DNA of 64,000 bases, taken from positions 10,823,186 through 10,887,185 of the forward strand of contig CM072522.1 in the NCBI GenBank assembly GCA_036898135.1, read 5' to 3'. Made by a program: the position numbers and the translations under genes. The notes under the pieces were generated by a model. The model saw nothing but the letters and a program-made list of their open reading frames with translations. It ran no database searches and had not been told where the DNA came from. The stretch comes from Oncomelania hupensis (lineage: Eukaryota; Mollusca; Gastropoda; Littorinimorpha; Pomatiopsidae). How positions within the stretch are numbered: the first letter of the stretch is position 1; each line of letters begins with the position of its first letter. Shown here piece after piece: positions 31,499 through 43,972 of the stretch.

Positions 31499-32107
31499 TG
31501 TCCCGTAACCCGAAGGTCGTAGGGGCACCACAGATGATCGTTTAACCAGCATACTCCATCTTTCTCTGTCCTCAGCAGCCCTGATGGCTTCGCTCAGTGT
31601 CAAACCAGTCCATTCTCGAATGTTGTCCTCCCACCTCTTTTTCGGTCTCCCTTTTCTTCTACCTCCTTGCACTGTGCCTTGCAGAATAGTCTTTGCAAGG
31701 CCTGATGATCTGGTGACGTGGCCATACCACCGAAGTTTCCGTTTCTTCACCACTGTTAGCAGGTCATCATGTTGTCCAATAGCTTGTGTGATGGTCTGTC
31801 GGACTTCGTCGTTGGTGATGTGTTGGGTATAGGAAATGCCCAGAAGTCTTCTGTAGCACCTCATCTCCATGCTTTGTATTCTTCGTTGGAGATCTGCTGT
31901 GAGGGTCCATGCTTCGCAAGCATATAGGAAGATGGAGATGATAAGGGAGCGCAGCAGTCTTACTTTGGAATGTAGACTGATGGTCCTGTCTTTCCAAATG
32001 GGCTTCAACCTTGTCAGGGCAGCAGTTGTTTGTGCGATCCTGGAGAGGACTTCCTGTCGGGACCCATTGTCTGATACAATGGCTCCTAAATATTTGAAGC
32101 TATGCAC
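31493..32107 (-). pseudogene. LINE C ORF2, C-terminal part
   Basis: The 204-codon frame reads FKYLGAIVSDNG (RT thumb block), then LYACEAWTL, RRLLGISYTQHITNDEV, KRKLRWYGHVTRS and RPKKRWEDNIREW, all standard for the C-terminus of RTE-like LINE proteins. It is separated from the 34597-32189 frame by two shifts near 32110-32250. The same end is found in the 60264-60650 fragment. Confidence 0.85.
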
Positions 32108-34805
32108 TGTGTCGAGGGATTGGCCTTGGACTTATGTCCGTATTGATGCCATTGGTGTTGTTGGTCATCATTTTGGTCTTCTCTGCACTTATTTCCATTC
32201 CATAGGCTTTGGAGGTGGTGTCAAGCCTCTGTACCAGCTGTTCAAGTTCTTGTTCCTCCCAGCCAATCCATCAATGTCATCTGCAAAACGAAGATTGGAG
32301 ATTGCTCTACCCCCTATGCTGACTGTGCCTTCATGGTCTGCAAGAGCATCCGACATGATGCGCTCTAGGAAGATGTTGAAGAGTGTTGGAGAGAGTAGGC
32401 ATCCTTGACGCACACCGATTGTTGTTCTGAACCAATTCCCGATGGCTCTGTTGTGGAGGACTGCACTGGTAGCCTTGTCATACAGGCTTTTGATGACTTC
32501 AATAATTTTTGGGCTGATGTTGTACACTTTCATTGTTGCCCATAGAGCTGCATGCCAGACTCGGTCAAACGCCTTCTTGAAGTCTATGAACACATGATAT
32601 AGATGTTGTTGGTGCTGTAGGTATTTCTCACAGATTATTCTGAGGTTGAAAATCTGCTCAGTGGTACTTCGCCCTGCCCTGAATCCTGCTTGTTCTTCAG
32701 CTATGATTTGTTCAGCTTGGGGTTTCAACCTGTTGAGTATTATTTTCAGGAGGACCTTGCTGGGATGGCTGATGAGGCTGATGGTCCGGTAATTTTCACA
32801 CTCCTGAAGGTTACCTTTTTTGGGAAGAGTGATGACAAGCGACTGGGTCCATGGTATAGGCCACTCCCCACTCTGCCAGATCTTGTTACAGATAATGGTG
32901 AGGGCATCAATCATCGCTTCTCCTCCTGCTTGTAGCAGTTCCGCGGGTATGTTGTCCACTCCTGCTGACTTCCCTTTCTTTAGCGCTTGCACTGCTGCCT
33001 CAACTTCTTCCCGGAGAATTGGGAGGATTTCTTCTTCTTCTCTGTTCTCTGGACATGCTAGAACTGATGGGTCTCCATTTGGTGTATGGTTGTAAAGGTC
33101 AGAGCAGTACTCTGTCCATCTGTCCAAGACTTCTTGTTCTTCTGTAAGGCATATGCCAGACTTGCTTTGGATAGTGGAGACTTTAGGCTGTTTGACACCT
33201 GTCAGTCGCTTCACAGTCTGGTAGGCCTTCTTGCTGTTGTTCTTGTTCAGACTGTTCTCTATTTCCTGGCATTGATCTTCTATCCAGTTCTCCTTTGCTG
33301 TGAGCATGCCTTTTCGGATGTCATTGTTGATTTTTCGGTAGACATCAGCTCCCTGTGAGGTGTTCTTTTTCTTTTTCATCTCTCTTCGTTTATCACACAG
33401 ATCCAAAAGTTCAGGTGTGATCCACAGCTTCTTCTTTGGTCGGTGCTTGCCAAGGATCTCAGTGGCGGCATCTGTCACAGCTGAGTTGAAGGTGGTGGTC
33501 ATGGTGTTGACATCTACTTCACCAGCCCCCAAAATGAGCAGTGGTGCAAATTTCCCTCCAAATGTGGCCTGAAATAGTTCTGCCACCTCCGGGTCTTGCA
33601 GTTTGTCCAGGTCGAACTTCAGTCTAGTGCACTTTGCTGTATTTACTCTCTTCAAGTGGAGCCGGAAAGACATCATCACGAGATCGTGGTCACTTCCGAT
33701 GTCTGCTCCTGGAAAAGTACGTGTCCTGCCGATGTTGATGCTTGATCTGAAGCGTTTCTTGACCATGATGTAGTCTATTTGGTTGTGATGCTCCCCGCCA
33801 GGACTGTGCCATGTCCATCGTCTGGAGTTTTTGTGGAGACCAAGCGTGTTTGCCAGTACCAGATTGTTGTATCTGGCAAACTCCAAGCGTCTCAGACCCC
33901 TGTCATTTGTCTCGTTGTTGCAGTGGGGTCCACATGTGTCTCCCCAGTTGTGGTGCGCATCTTGGCCAACCTTGGCATTCCAGTCGCCTTGCACTATGAC
34001 TATGTCCTTCTTCGGCACTTGGTCAAGGACCGCCTGTAGATTTTCATAAAAATCCTCCACTTCGCTGTCGTCATAGTCTGATGTTGGGGCGTAGGCCTGG
34101 ATGATGGTGATGTTGAAAGGGGCTGCTCTCAGGCGGATGGTAATGAGTCTACTGGAGACTGGGCGGCAACCCATGACAGTCACTAGAATGTTCTTGTGGA
34201 CCAAGAATCCAACGCCGTGTTCGTGCCTGTCATCCCTACCGCTGAAATAGAGCTTGTGGCCTTTGTCGGTCGTTGTTTCACCTAGGCCTTTCCATCGCAG
34301 TTCGCTGATACCTAGAACGTTCCATCGATAGTGGTCCAACTCGTGGGCCAGTTCTTCTAATTTTCCTTCCGCAGTTAGGGTCCTGACATTCCAGGTTCCT
34401 ATGACGATGTTGTTTCTCGTGCGGATCTTGCTAAATTGTCCATCAGTAGCATACTTAACACCTCCGTCCTGGTGGCCAACGGAAGGCGCGGTCCTTGTGC
34501 CGGGTGACGACCCGGGCGACGACCGATCCGGTATGGAATTAGTGGATTGTGTCATCATGTAGTGTGTCTTGGGCAAAAAAGACCTGGCGGTGCCCAATCC
34601 TCTCCAGGCTGTTGGCCACAGCCGAAATCCACGAATACAGTGTGGCTCGCCTTGGCCCTGAGCACATGGTCGTTGAACCTGTAGTAACGTGAGGTTCCTC
34701 CGCCCTGGCCGGTGACTTCTGTGTAGAAGACTTTCGCCCAGTGATGCCGTGCTAACATCACCCCTGTTAGTCGCCTCTTACGACACGCCGGGAAACGTTG
34801 GGTCT
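31505..34805 (-). mobile_element. LINE C: RTE-like non-LTR retrotransposon, nearly full length
   Basis: The minus-strand order is a 5' leader containing the cgtaagaggcgactaac motif (about 34760-34780), an APE endonuclease and RT ORF (34597-32189), then the C-terminal domain (32107-31493) and a tail of ggata-type units. The tail was interrupted by the CAGG-ended DNA transposon and continues at about 30541-30555. Related fragments occur at 54985-55203 and 60264-60650. Only a few frameshifts separate it from an intact copy. Confidence 0.85.
32189..34597 (-). pseudogene. LINE C ORF2, endonuclease and reverse transcriptase
   Basis: The 802-codon frame carries APE-endonuclease motifs (IGTWNVRTL, ISELRWKG, QGDWNAKVG, GSDHDLVMM) in the first 330 residues. 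RT motifs follow (KKGKSAGVDNIPAELL, EQAGFRAGRSTTEQI, GVRQGCLLSPTLFN, and the catalytic FADDIDGLAG at about residue 770). After GRNKNLNSW it departs from family sequence because of a frameshift near 32250, so the thumb continues in another frame. Endonuclease and RT active residues are intact; the protein would nick DNA and prime cDNA synthesis on it. Confidence 0.9.
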
Positions 34806-35794
34806 ATTCTTTTTAATGCCCGAACCCACAGAGCTCTATTTTCTATCTTTTTTGTCATTTGTGTACATAGTTGTAAATAGTATATTTTTGTCTTTTTTGT
34901 AATTTGTGTACATAGTTGTAAATAGTCTGTACCTTTACTGTCCCGTCTTTTGGTGTATTGTAGTAAAAGTGATGTTTCATCGAGTGCATGTATTTATATG
35001 TAATGACTATGTAAAGAGTGGTGAGTCTGGTCATAGGCTGGAGTACCCGCTATATAAAAATCCGTTATTATTAACTTTTTACATGACAAATCTTCGCAAA
35101 GTTTGACCGCCCGATCGTAAAATAAATAGGTCACTTGACCAGCTGGCTGGCAGAACAATCGGTCATTTCAGATTTGTATGCGTCAATGACCGATGACAGA
35201 CGCCAAGAATAAACCCTGTAAATGTATAAATGTATTAAGATTAGTCACAGGGTGATTATACTAGTCAATCCCCGCAGGCGAAAGACAAGTGGGTAATAGC
35301 ATTCCATTGTGCAGAGCCCAGCAACAATAGACCCACCGTCACAAGTTGTTTGCCCAAGGTTGTTCAATTAAGTGTTTAATATAACAATTCCACAAAAGTT
35401 TATAATGCAAAACAATTCCAAGAAATTTAACAGATTTACTTGGATAAACATTTATATTGTTTACCTTAATTATAAAAATGTATTATTAAAATAAATAAAT
35501 TTGTAAATAACAAAAAAACTGTTTTGTCTCCAGATGAACAGAATCCATTTTCAAAAATATATTTTATAATAATATCAACTATGTATTGATACTCCTTTAA
35601 TATAAATTGTGTTCTATTTTGTTTATGAAACTTACATGAAAAGTTTTCCATAAGGCAATATCGTCAGCAAAAAGTTATATGAAATATTTGAAATCTATAT
35701 TTTTCATATCATTAATCATTATACAAGCTAAAGTTCAAATAATGCTAATCCCTGCTAATTAATTTAAACAGTAAAGATGCTTACCCAATAGGTG
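34806..35794. other. No recognised feature
   Basis: AT-rich sequence. A direct repeat (ttttttgt/catttgtgtacatagttgtaaatagt) occurs twice between about 34847 and 34928. No gene is seen. Confidence 0.5.
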
Positions 35795-35834
35795 CTTTGT
35801 GTCTCCCAGAGTCCGACTAACCAGCAACTGAATT

Positions 35835-38650
35835 TCATGAGATTGTCGCAGCAGCAACGTCATCTTTTTTTTTTGACCCGTCTGTAAAAAGATTTTCATA
35901 TCCTGGGTATAAGGCACACTGTTCTAAATAAAGTTGGTTATATACGGTTTCAGATGTAGTGTTTTTGAGGAAAGCGGACAATTGCCAATTAATGTTGGGG
36001 GTACATAATTTCCATGGAGGAGCTTCAGTCCGAAGGTCATCATCGTTGATGGAAGCAACATCAATGCCTGCTTTTTCCAAATGAGCCTGCATTCTGATGC
36101 CAAACGGGGGGATTGTGTTAGGTTTGGCTTCAAATTTCTGAACAAGTTCTGGGTTGAAAACACAGTCATAAGCAGGGTTCATGGGATCAGTTTTTAATTT
36201 TAGATAATAATTCAGTGACAATTTTGTACGTCTGAGCTCCAGCAGGGGTTCGTTAGCTTCCACGTAAAGGCTTTCACAAGGGGAGGTGCGAAAAGCACCC
36301 AAAGCAATGCGTAGTGCCTGATGAGCAACTGGATCTAACATCTTAAGATAAGATTTTCTAGCAGAACCATAAACAATGCAACCATAGTCTAACTTGGATC
36401 TAATTAAAGAACGATATAACAGCAATACAGTTTTCTTGTCAGCACCCCAGTCTGTACCACTAATAACCTTGAGCAGGTTGCAGGCCTGTTGACATTTTGT
36501 TTTCAAATTTTTCAGATGAGGAAGGAAGGATAGCCTTTGATGAAAAAAAAACACCCAAAAATTTTACTTGTTGGACCGCCTTAATTGGAGTTTTATTGAG
36601 GATAATAGTAGGGTCTTGAATAATTCCCCGGTGTTTGGAAAAGTGAATACATTCAGTTTTTGCTTCAGAAAATTTAAAACCATTTTGTAAAACCCAGTCT
36701 TCAACGGCCTTGACACATAACTGTAGCTGACGTTCTGCAGATGCCAAAGTTTTACCTTTGGCTACTAACGCAAAATCGTCAACAAACAAAGAATTGTCAA
36801 TTCCCCGTTTAACGGAACGAACAATATTATTTATTTTAATATTAAACAGCAAGGGAGACAAGATGCTACCCTGAGGCACTCCCATCTCCGGCCTGTTCCC
36901 TCGTATCTGACAAAGATCCCCCAACCTTAACCTGAAAGATTCTGTCCGTTAGAAAATTGGATATAAACAGAGGTAAATGTTCCTTCAAACCCATTTCTTG
37001 TAAATCGGAAAGAATGCCATATTTCCATGTGGTATCATAAGCTTTTTCCAAATCAAACATGATGGCAACGACATGTTCACCCTGGACGAACGCGTTACGG
37101 ATAAAAGTTTCCAGTTGCACCAGGTGGTCAACAGTACTTCGACCACTTCGAAAGCCACACTGAGTGTTGGATAAAATATTATTTGTTTCTAGATACCACA
37201 GTAAACGAGAATAAACCATTCTTTCCAGCGTCTTGCATAAGCAAGACGTTAAGGCTATTGGTCTATAGTTTGTTGGGTTAGTATGGTCTTTGCCAGATTT
37301 AGGAATGGGTACAATAATGGCCTTTCTCCAAGAGGGAGGAAAGGTGCCAGTGATCAAGATCTGATTGAAGATGTGATGTCCAGCAGTTGAGACCGTGAGT
37401 ACCTTGTTAAATGTGTGAGAAATTGATAATGTACATCATCCGGTCCAACTGCTGAATCTGCACTTTTGTTAATTGCATCATTAAGCTCGACTAATGAAAA
37501 CGGAATGTTGTAATCTTCAGAATTATCAGAGGTGAAATTTAACTGTTGTTTTTCTTTACGGGTTTTAACTGTTTGAAAAGGGACAGAATAATTTTCAGAG
37601 GAAGAATTTGCAGCAAAAGAAGAAGCCAAAAGATCGGCTACTAGTTTTTTTTTATCTCCGATTACGTTCCCCTGCACAGTAAGGCATGGGCTCACCTGTT
37701 TCTTACTTTTATTTTTGAGTTTGCGGACCACTTTCCACACCTTCGACAGTTTCGCATTCGAATTAAGCGTGGAGCAGAAACCTCTCCACGATTCTCTTCT
37801 CTTTCGTTTGAAGAGCTGTCGGCATTGCGCTCGCAAACGTTGGTGGTTCTGTTTATTTTCAGTGCTTGGGTGTAAAAATATAGTTCTTAAAGCTTTTTTA
37901 CGAGCTTGTTGAAGTTTTCTACATTCATCGTCAAACCAGGGCTTTTTAAGTGTGTGAGGGTTTGACGAAGTTTGCGGAATGGACTCCTTGGCACTGTTTA
38001 TAACTATGTCAGTGTAAAGCTGTATTGGATCTATGGCATTCAAAAATTCCTGTTTCTTAGCACGTTACCGAACCTCAGACAGGTTAGAAAACAGACTCCA
38101 GTTAGCTTGTTTCAGTTTCCACCTGCCATGAGTTTGCTCAAGGTTTTCTGAATCATGTTTTAATAAAACCGGAAAATGGTCGCTGCCATGGAGATCTTCT
38201 AAAACTGTCCATTTAAAATCCAAAAGTAAGGAGGGATCACAGATTGATATATCAATGTGGGACAAAGCAGTTCTTGAACAGAAAAAAGTTGGAGCACCCT
38301 CGTTCAAAGTTACTAGATTTAACGAGTCTAAAATGTCTTCAATTATTTTCCCCTGAGAATCAGTATGATCGCTACCCCACAGGGGAGAGCGTCCATTAAA
38401 ATCTCCCAACAACAAAAAAGGGGTAGGTAACTGTTGAATCAAATTCTTAAGGTCATTTTTGTTTACATTTATGGATGGGGTCAAATATATCGAACAAACT
38501 GTGAGGGATTTAAAAAAAGATACTCTAGCTGCAACTGCGGGTAAACTTGTATTGAGTGAAATTGGGTTAAAGGGGACGTTTCTATCAATAAAGAGTGAAA
38601 CGCCTCTAGAAGATATACAATCAATAGAGGAATAACCAGTAATATTTATA
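35835..38650 (-). pseudogene. LINE B ORF2 (endonuclease, RT, start of RNase H), several frame breaks
   Basis: The pieces in order on the minus strand are: 38484-38065, endonuclease with LLGDFNGRSPLWGSD; 38043-37354, linker with RKLQQARKKALRT; 37357-36866, RT with NTQCGFRSGRSTVDHLVQ; 36924-36460, RT with FVDDFALVA; and 36554-35835, thumb and RNase H opening FTDGSKKKDD. Breaks lie near 38050, 37355, 36890 and 36545. The segment keeps the base near 37173 that LINE A lost. Truncation after the first RNase H motif makes it non-functional. Confidence 0.85.
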
Positions 38651-38669
38651 ATCTGTTTCTCTGATAAGA

Positions 38670-39374
38670 ACCCCTTGGGGTCATGAGCAATCTTGCCACT
38701 GTAGATTGTTCTAACATATAAAGGGAAAAGGGAAAGCCCCAGTTGAAAACCTGTCTTTCCTTTATAGGCATGACAGATTCACTGCGGCAACAGTACCCCC
38801 GTTGGAGTGCCGGGGGTTTCAGTATAAATGGTAACCACACTTTCTGGAAATGTAGTGCTTTAAATTCCCACTGTCGCTGTCTTCCTCATTTGCTCTTTCC
38901 CATTCCTGCTCTGTCCTATCACTCTGCTATACTATCTTCTTCTTCGCTAGATCAATGACCTACCTTTTTTCTTGAAAACTCTTCCTGGACAAGACTCCTT
39001 GTTTGTGTATGAGGTCTGTTGGATCAGCTTGGGAGTGTTGGACGCTTTCTGCCGGGTGGTCACTAGGGCTACCTATGATGGTATTATTTAGCACTATAGG
39101 CATTTTATATGTATGTGTTTTGTTGATAATTTATAATGATGTTTGTATTCTATTTTGTTTTTGTAACCGGGGGTTCGAGTAGTTGGGGTAAAGCCTCAGC
39201 CGTCCCCTGCGTGGGATGTCTTTATTGTAAAGTGACTGGCCGGTGGAGGGCATTCAATTTTCCCACTAGAGTTGTTTCAGCAGATCTTTTATGCGGATCG
39301 GGGGTTGTCCGGTCCTGATTTGGCTCGGAAGAGTCCGCTGGACCTAAAGCAACAATCAATCAATCAATCAATCA
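38670..39374 (+). mobile_element. 700-bp non-autonomous retroposon, copy 1
   Basis: It starts accccttggggtcatgagc and ends in a block (ggacctaaagcaa) shared with the 3' end of LINE A, followed by (AATC)n. A perfect 13-bp duplication, ttctctgataaga, lies at 38657-38669 and 39375-39387. Mobilisation by the LINE A/B machinery is inferred from the shared 3' end. Two short frames (38743-38958, 71 codons; 39136-39318, 60 codons) are each open in one other copy as well. No pol III boxes were recognised at the 5' end. Confidence 0.85.
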
Positions 39375-39538
39375 TTCTCTGATAAGAGTTTCCTGAAAGG
39401 CCAACAATTCAGGTCGATGCTCTGTCAGCAGACAGCATAGCTCCTCATAATTTGCCCTTATCCCTCGGAAGTTCCATTGTAAAATGGACATAAAAATGAA
39501 GTAAAAGAATGCTAAAATTTTCATCTCCGAGAGCACAA

Positions 39539-41689
39539 TTATTTCTCTTTAGCTTTCGGATCCTCGTCCATCTCTTCATGGTCCATCAACTCCCCGAAAC
39601 GGTTCTCCGTCTCGAGAGGTTGATGGTGCTTGGAAGAAAGGGGTCCGGGCCTTTGATTTTTTGTCAAAGCCCCGGAACCCGAACTGCCAGCGGACTTCCT
39701 CCCCTTCTCCCCAGCACCGGATTTTATATCTTCCTTCTCTCTCACACCCCTTCCAACCTTTCCCTCTCCTCCTCTGACGCTCCTCTGTTGAGCAACTAAA
39801 ATTTTGGCCGCCTCTGCGACGGCCCAATCGCTAAAACCTGCCGATGGTGCGGCGGCATAACCTCCTTCGCGGCAGGTGTGACGGCTTTTGGCACGGCCGT
39901 CTGCGCGCTTGGAGTGACGGTTTTTGACGTTTGATTGATTGATTTATTGTTGCTTTAGGTCCAGCGGACTCTTCCGAGCCAAATCAGGACCGGACAACCC
40001 CCGATCCGCATAAAAGATCTGCTGAAACAACCCTAGTGGGAAAATTGAATGCCCTCCACTGGCCAGTCACTTTACAATAAAGACATCCCACGCGGGGGAC
40101 GGCTGAGGGTTTACCTCAACTACGCGAACCCCCGTAACAAAAACAAAATAGAATACAACCATCATTACAAATCATCAACAAAACATATACATATAAAATG
40201 CCTATATTGCTAAATACTAACATCATAGGAAGCCCCAGTGACCACCCAGCAGAAAGCGTCCAACACTCCCAAGCTGATCCAACAGACCTCATACACAACA
40301 AGGAGTCTTGTCCAGGAAGAGTTTTCAAGAAAAAGGTAGGTCATTGATCTAGCGAAGAAGAAGATAGTATAGCAGAGTGATAGGACAGAGCAGGAATGGG
40401 AAAGAGTAAATGAGGAAGATAGCAACAGTGGGAATTTAAAGCACTAAATTTCCATAAAGTGGGGATACTATTTATACTGAAACCCCCGGCACTCCAACGG
40501 GGGTACTGTTGCCGCAGTGAATCTGTCATGCCTACAAAGGCAAGACAGGTTTTCAACTGGGGCTTTCACTTTTCCCTTTATAGGTTAGAACAATCTACAG
40601 TGGCAAGATTGCTCATGACCCCAAGGGGTGGTTTTTGACGTGACCGTCTGCACGTTCTCCAATGTGTTCAATGGGGCTGGAGAGACCCCCTCTGGCTAAA
40701 CGCTGTGAGCATTTTCTCGAGGCTTTCCATTCGCTTGCATAACGCTTCCAAGATCTGATTCATTTTATTCATACAGGTTTCCATCGTCCGATGTGTAGCA
40801 GACTCCACAAGAGGCGTGGAACCTGCCACCGACGCAAAGGATCGTTCTAAAGGAATGGGTCTTTTTTCCAGCACTTTCTTTCTGGCGTCCCCAAAGGAGC
40901 ACCCCTCAGTGGCCCGTATCTTTTGAATTTCAAGCTCCAACTGCCACTGAGGGCAGTCTTTGGAGCTGGAAGAGTGCTGCCCTGCGCAATTGACACAGCA
41001 TATGGGGTCTTTGCATTCACCTTCGTGTTTGTCTTTGGCGCACTCTCTGCAAGTTTGTTTTTGCAGAACTTGCTACCGTGGCCAAACCTTTGGCAACGGT
41101 AGCATCGCAAAGGCGAAGGTGTGAAAGGGGTAACCTTCACTCTAAGAAATCCCACCCTGATTGACTCCGGCAGCTTGGCCATCGCAAAAGTCACAAAAAG
41201 AGTATTAGTTGGGATACGTTTAGATCCTTTGGTGACATAAACCCTTTGTACAGCTGTGACCCCCTGGCTGGAGAGCTCGTCACGGATTTCCAAATCGGAC
41301 ATTTCAATCAAGTCCTGGCATCGGGTGACTCCCTTGGAGGAATTCAACCGTCCATGTACAGAAACTTTTATTTGTCTGTCAACAAAGACGGTCAAATTCC
41401 TCTTTAGCAGACAATCCGACGCCCGTTTGGTTGAGCACTCCACCAGATAGGCCCCAGATCTAAGTTTTCTCACATCTTTGAAACCAACCGTTGAAATGGA
41501 TTGAAAACCTTTGTGGATGGCAAACGGGGACAGCTTGCCTAGTGGCAGAGCCGAATCCGTCCCCTCCACAACCAAAAAACGAGGCCAGGCCCCATCCACC
41601 CCAGATGCACAAGCTTTCTGTCGTATGTCCATATCACTGTCCGTGTCCGGTCTGTCATCACGTAGTCGTCTTTTATTAGTAGAAGCCAT
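39539..41689 (-). pseudogene. LINE B ORF1 (RNA-binding, zinc knuckle), split by a retroposon
   Basis: The minus ATG at 41687-41689 starts MASTNKRRLRDDRPDTDSDM. An RRM-like part follows (RFLVVEGTDS...VGFKDVRKLRSGAYLVE), then CYRCQRFGHGSKFC. A frameshift near 40940 leads into a second knuckle region and KIRATEGCSFGDARKKVLEK. Then come ERSFASVAGSTPLVES and a coiled stretch. The retroposon interrupts at 39931-40629. The C-terminal Gly/Ser/Lys tail resumes and ends at 39539 in EMDEDPKAKEK. ORF1 proteins of I-group LINEs package element RNA. Confidence 0.85.
39931..40629 (-). mobile_element. 700-bp non-autonomous retroposon, copy 2 (inverted relative to copy 1)
   Basis: It is the same family as 38670-39374, read on the minus strand from accccttggggtc at 40629 to a (TTGA)n tail at 39931. 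It is flanked by a perfect 12-bp duplication, ggtttttgacgt, at 39919-39930 and 40630-40641. It interrupts LINE B ORF1. The 71-codon frame is preserved here as 40341-40556. Confidence 0.85.
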
Positions 41690-42410
41690 GATTTTAAAGT
41701 AGGAATTCATCCCCCCTGCTCCCCACCCACCACGGAGTCCAACAAGGGGATGCGTCCAAGCGGAAAATCCAGCAAGGGAGCGCACCAGGGCTACAGAGGG
41801 GATATACACCCAGACAATCCCGCACTGCCACTACGGTTTTGTTCAAGTTTGACCCATGAGCCGCAGCCTTCTAGCAGAGCTAGGGCAATACACGACCAGC
41901 CGCTTGACTGACGCGGGCCACGCCAGCCTCCCGTCTAGGAGAAGTCCGGGCCAAAGAGGTGTGTTAGTGTGAGGGACCGCAGTCCCTCAGTGACCTCAAC
42001 CTCCAGGATCCCATTCTCCTCCGACACGGGTTGCCCTGAACTGCAAACGCAGGGGGCCAAGAGAAGGCCACAGAGAAAAAGAAGGGTAGAAAAAGAAAGA
42101 ATGATGGGGAAAAAGAAGACAGGGAAAGTCCGGTAAGGCAGAAGAAAGGGAGTCAAAACTGCATAGTATCCTGGGAGAATTTAAGGGTGAAGAGAATATA
42201 GGTGAAAGGACCAATAAGACAGAAACAAGACAAAAGAGAAGAAAAAGGGGTAGGCAACTTTGTCACCCAGCCAGAGAGAGGCATGGGGTCCACCCACGGC
42301 GCGCGGAGCCGAGCCCGTGGGGGCAGTAACGTACAGATGCAGAGGGTCAGGATCAGCTATGAAAGATACAGAACGAAAGAATTAACCTATGATTCATAAA
42401 AAAGACTTAG

Positions 42411-42640
42411 TGTTATGTTTATGAAAGCGAAAGTAAAACTATTGTATTTCCGGTTTGTGTCTTACGAGATTTCAGTATTTATGTTTTTACCCAGCATGCT
42501 TTAGAAACAACGACTTTGTAACGGACACTCTCCTATTCTGTTCATCAGCCAGAATACATCTCAGAACCATCAACACACGAGTTGTGTTATTTGTTACGTT
42601 TGTTCTGTCAGTGTATTTTCCCTCCACCTCAAACACTACA
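42411..42640 (+). repeat. 5' LTR of third gypsy element
   Basis: The 230-bp LTR is followed by ttttggcgacgaggat, whose tggcgacgaggat is a common gypsy primer-binding site. The matching copy is at 47133-47362. Confidence 0.9.
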
Positions 42641-42729
42641 TTTTGGCGACGAGGATTAAACATTTGTGATTTTTTCCAGTGTAATATCCAGTGTTTTCGA
42701 GTTAGATCCAGATTTAGATCTGTGTAACA

Positions 42730-43972
42730 TGTCCGACATGGCATTACCTGCATTTGAGAAATTCTCTGTGCATCCTGAGGAGGCAAACGCTGGTGTTAGG
42801 TGGAAAAAGTGGATTTCAAAGTTGGAAAATTTGTTGCTTGCTCTCAACATCACCGCTGATTGTCGCAAGAAAGCACTTTTACTACACTATGGTGGCGACG
42901 ATGTGTTTGACATTTTTGAGTCGTTTTCTGATGAACAGAAAGGTGTAGGAGCAACAATGAATGGCCAGCCAAACGAGTACGAGATACTCAAGAACAATCT
43001 TCCGAATATTTCACTCCGAAGAAGAACATTTCCTTTGAGACATTCAAGTTCCGACAAATGAAACAAAACCATGAGGAAAGCATCGACTCATTCTACACAC
43101 GTCTACGAATACATGCAAGTCTCTGTGAATTTCATGACAATGATGCCGAATTGCTCTCGCAAATAATTCAAGGTTGTTCATCCACCCGAGTGCGTAGGAA
43201 AGCCTTGAAAGATAATCTGACACTGAAACAAACAATGGACGAAGCTTGTGCATTTGAACTATCGGAACGTAGGGCCATTGAAATCGAAAATGCAAGTAGC
43301 AGTACTGCCGATGCAACGAACGCCGTCAGCACAGAGCAGCGACAACGACAACGATTCCGTCGTAGTGGTCAACCTAGTAATCAAACCCAACGACGCAGTG
43401 TGGGTCAGTCTGGTGACTCATTTCGTCATGGCCACAATTCACGCCGTGGTGATTCCGTTCCCCGTCGTGACAACAATCGTAGTAGTACCCCATCAAACAG
43501 CCATTCATCGCAGAATAGTCATTTTACCTGCCGATACTGTGGTGGTCATTGCCCTCATCGTAATCGATGTCCAGCACGTGGAAAAATATGCATCAGCTGT
43601 CACAAAATCGGACATTTTGCACATGTCTGTGAAACAACACGCCGCAGAAACCAGGTCAGGTCAGTTCATTTTCCCTGTGTCCCTGATGACATTACATATG
43701 ATGATGACAGTAATCCAAGTCATCAGAGTGTCTTCACACTTGGCAAGAGATCCAATAACCACGTGGTCAAAATAAATGTTGGTGAGAAAAGCGTGCCTTT
43801 TGTCATTGACACTGGAGCATCTGTGAATGTGATCACCATGTCAACTTTCAAGACCTTGGGTCAACATAAACTATACAACCCTTGTCCATTTATCTACCCT
43901 TATGGTTCAAACAAGCCCCTTCCTGTAAGAGGTGTATGCTCAGCACCCTGTCTTACAGAGAAAAGTCCATGA
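42730..43972 (+). pseudogene. Gag and protease of third gypsy element
   Basis: The first frame (MSDMALPAFEKFSVHPEEAN, ending near 43015) holds the capsid N-terminus. It shifts into the frame that runs to 43972 with SIDSFYTRLRIHASLCEF, an Arg/Ser/Asn-rich linker, two zinc knuckles (CRYCGGHCPHRNRC and CISCHKIGHFAHVC), and the protease motif FVIDTGASVNVI with Asp at 43808-43810. A second shift near 43945 moves the reading into the pol frame. Confidence 0.85.

Larger units (their letters stand above)
35795..42400 (-). mobile_element. LINE B: I/Nimb-like LINE, 3'-truncated, with two nested retroposons
   Basis: It is closely related to LINE A and on the same strand, with a fuller 5' end: 5' UTR (about 41690-42400), ORF1 (41689-39539), ORF2 (38650-35835). 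It stops inside the RNase H domain near 35800, so its 3' end was deleted. Two 700-bp retroposons inserted into it at 38670 and 39931. The equivalent empty site in LINE A at 17112-17135 confirms the first insertion. A gypsy element lies just beyond its 5' end. Confidence 0.85.
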
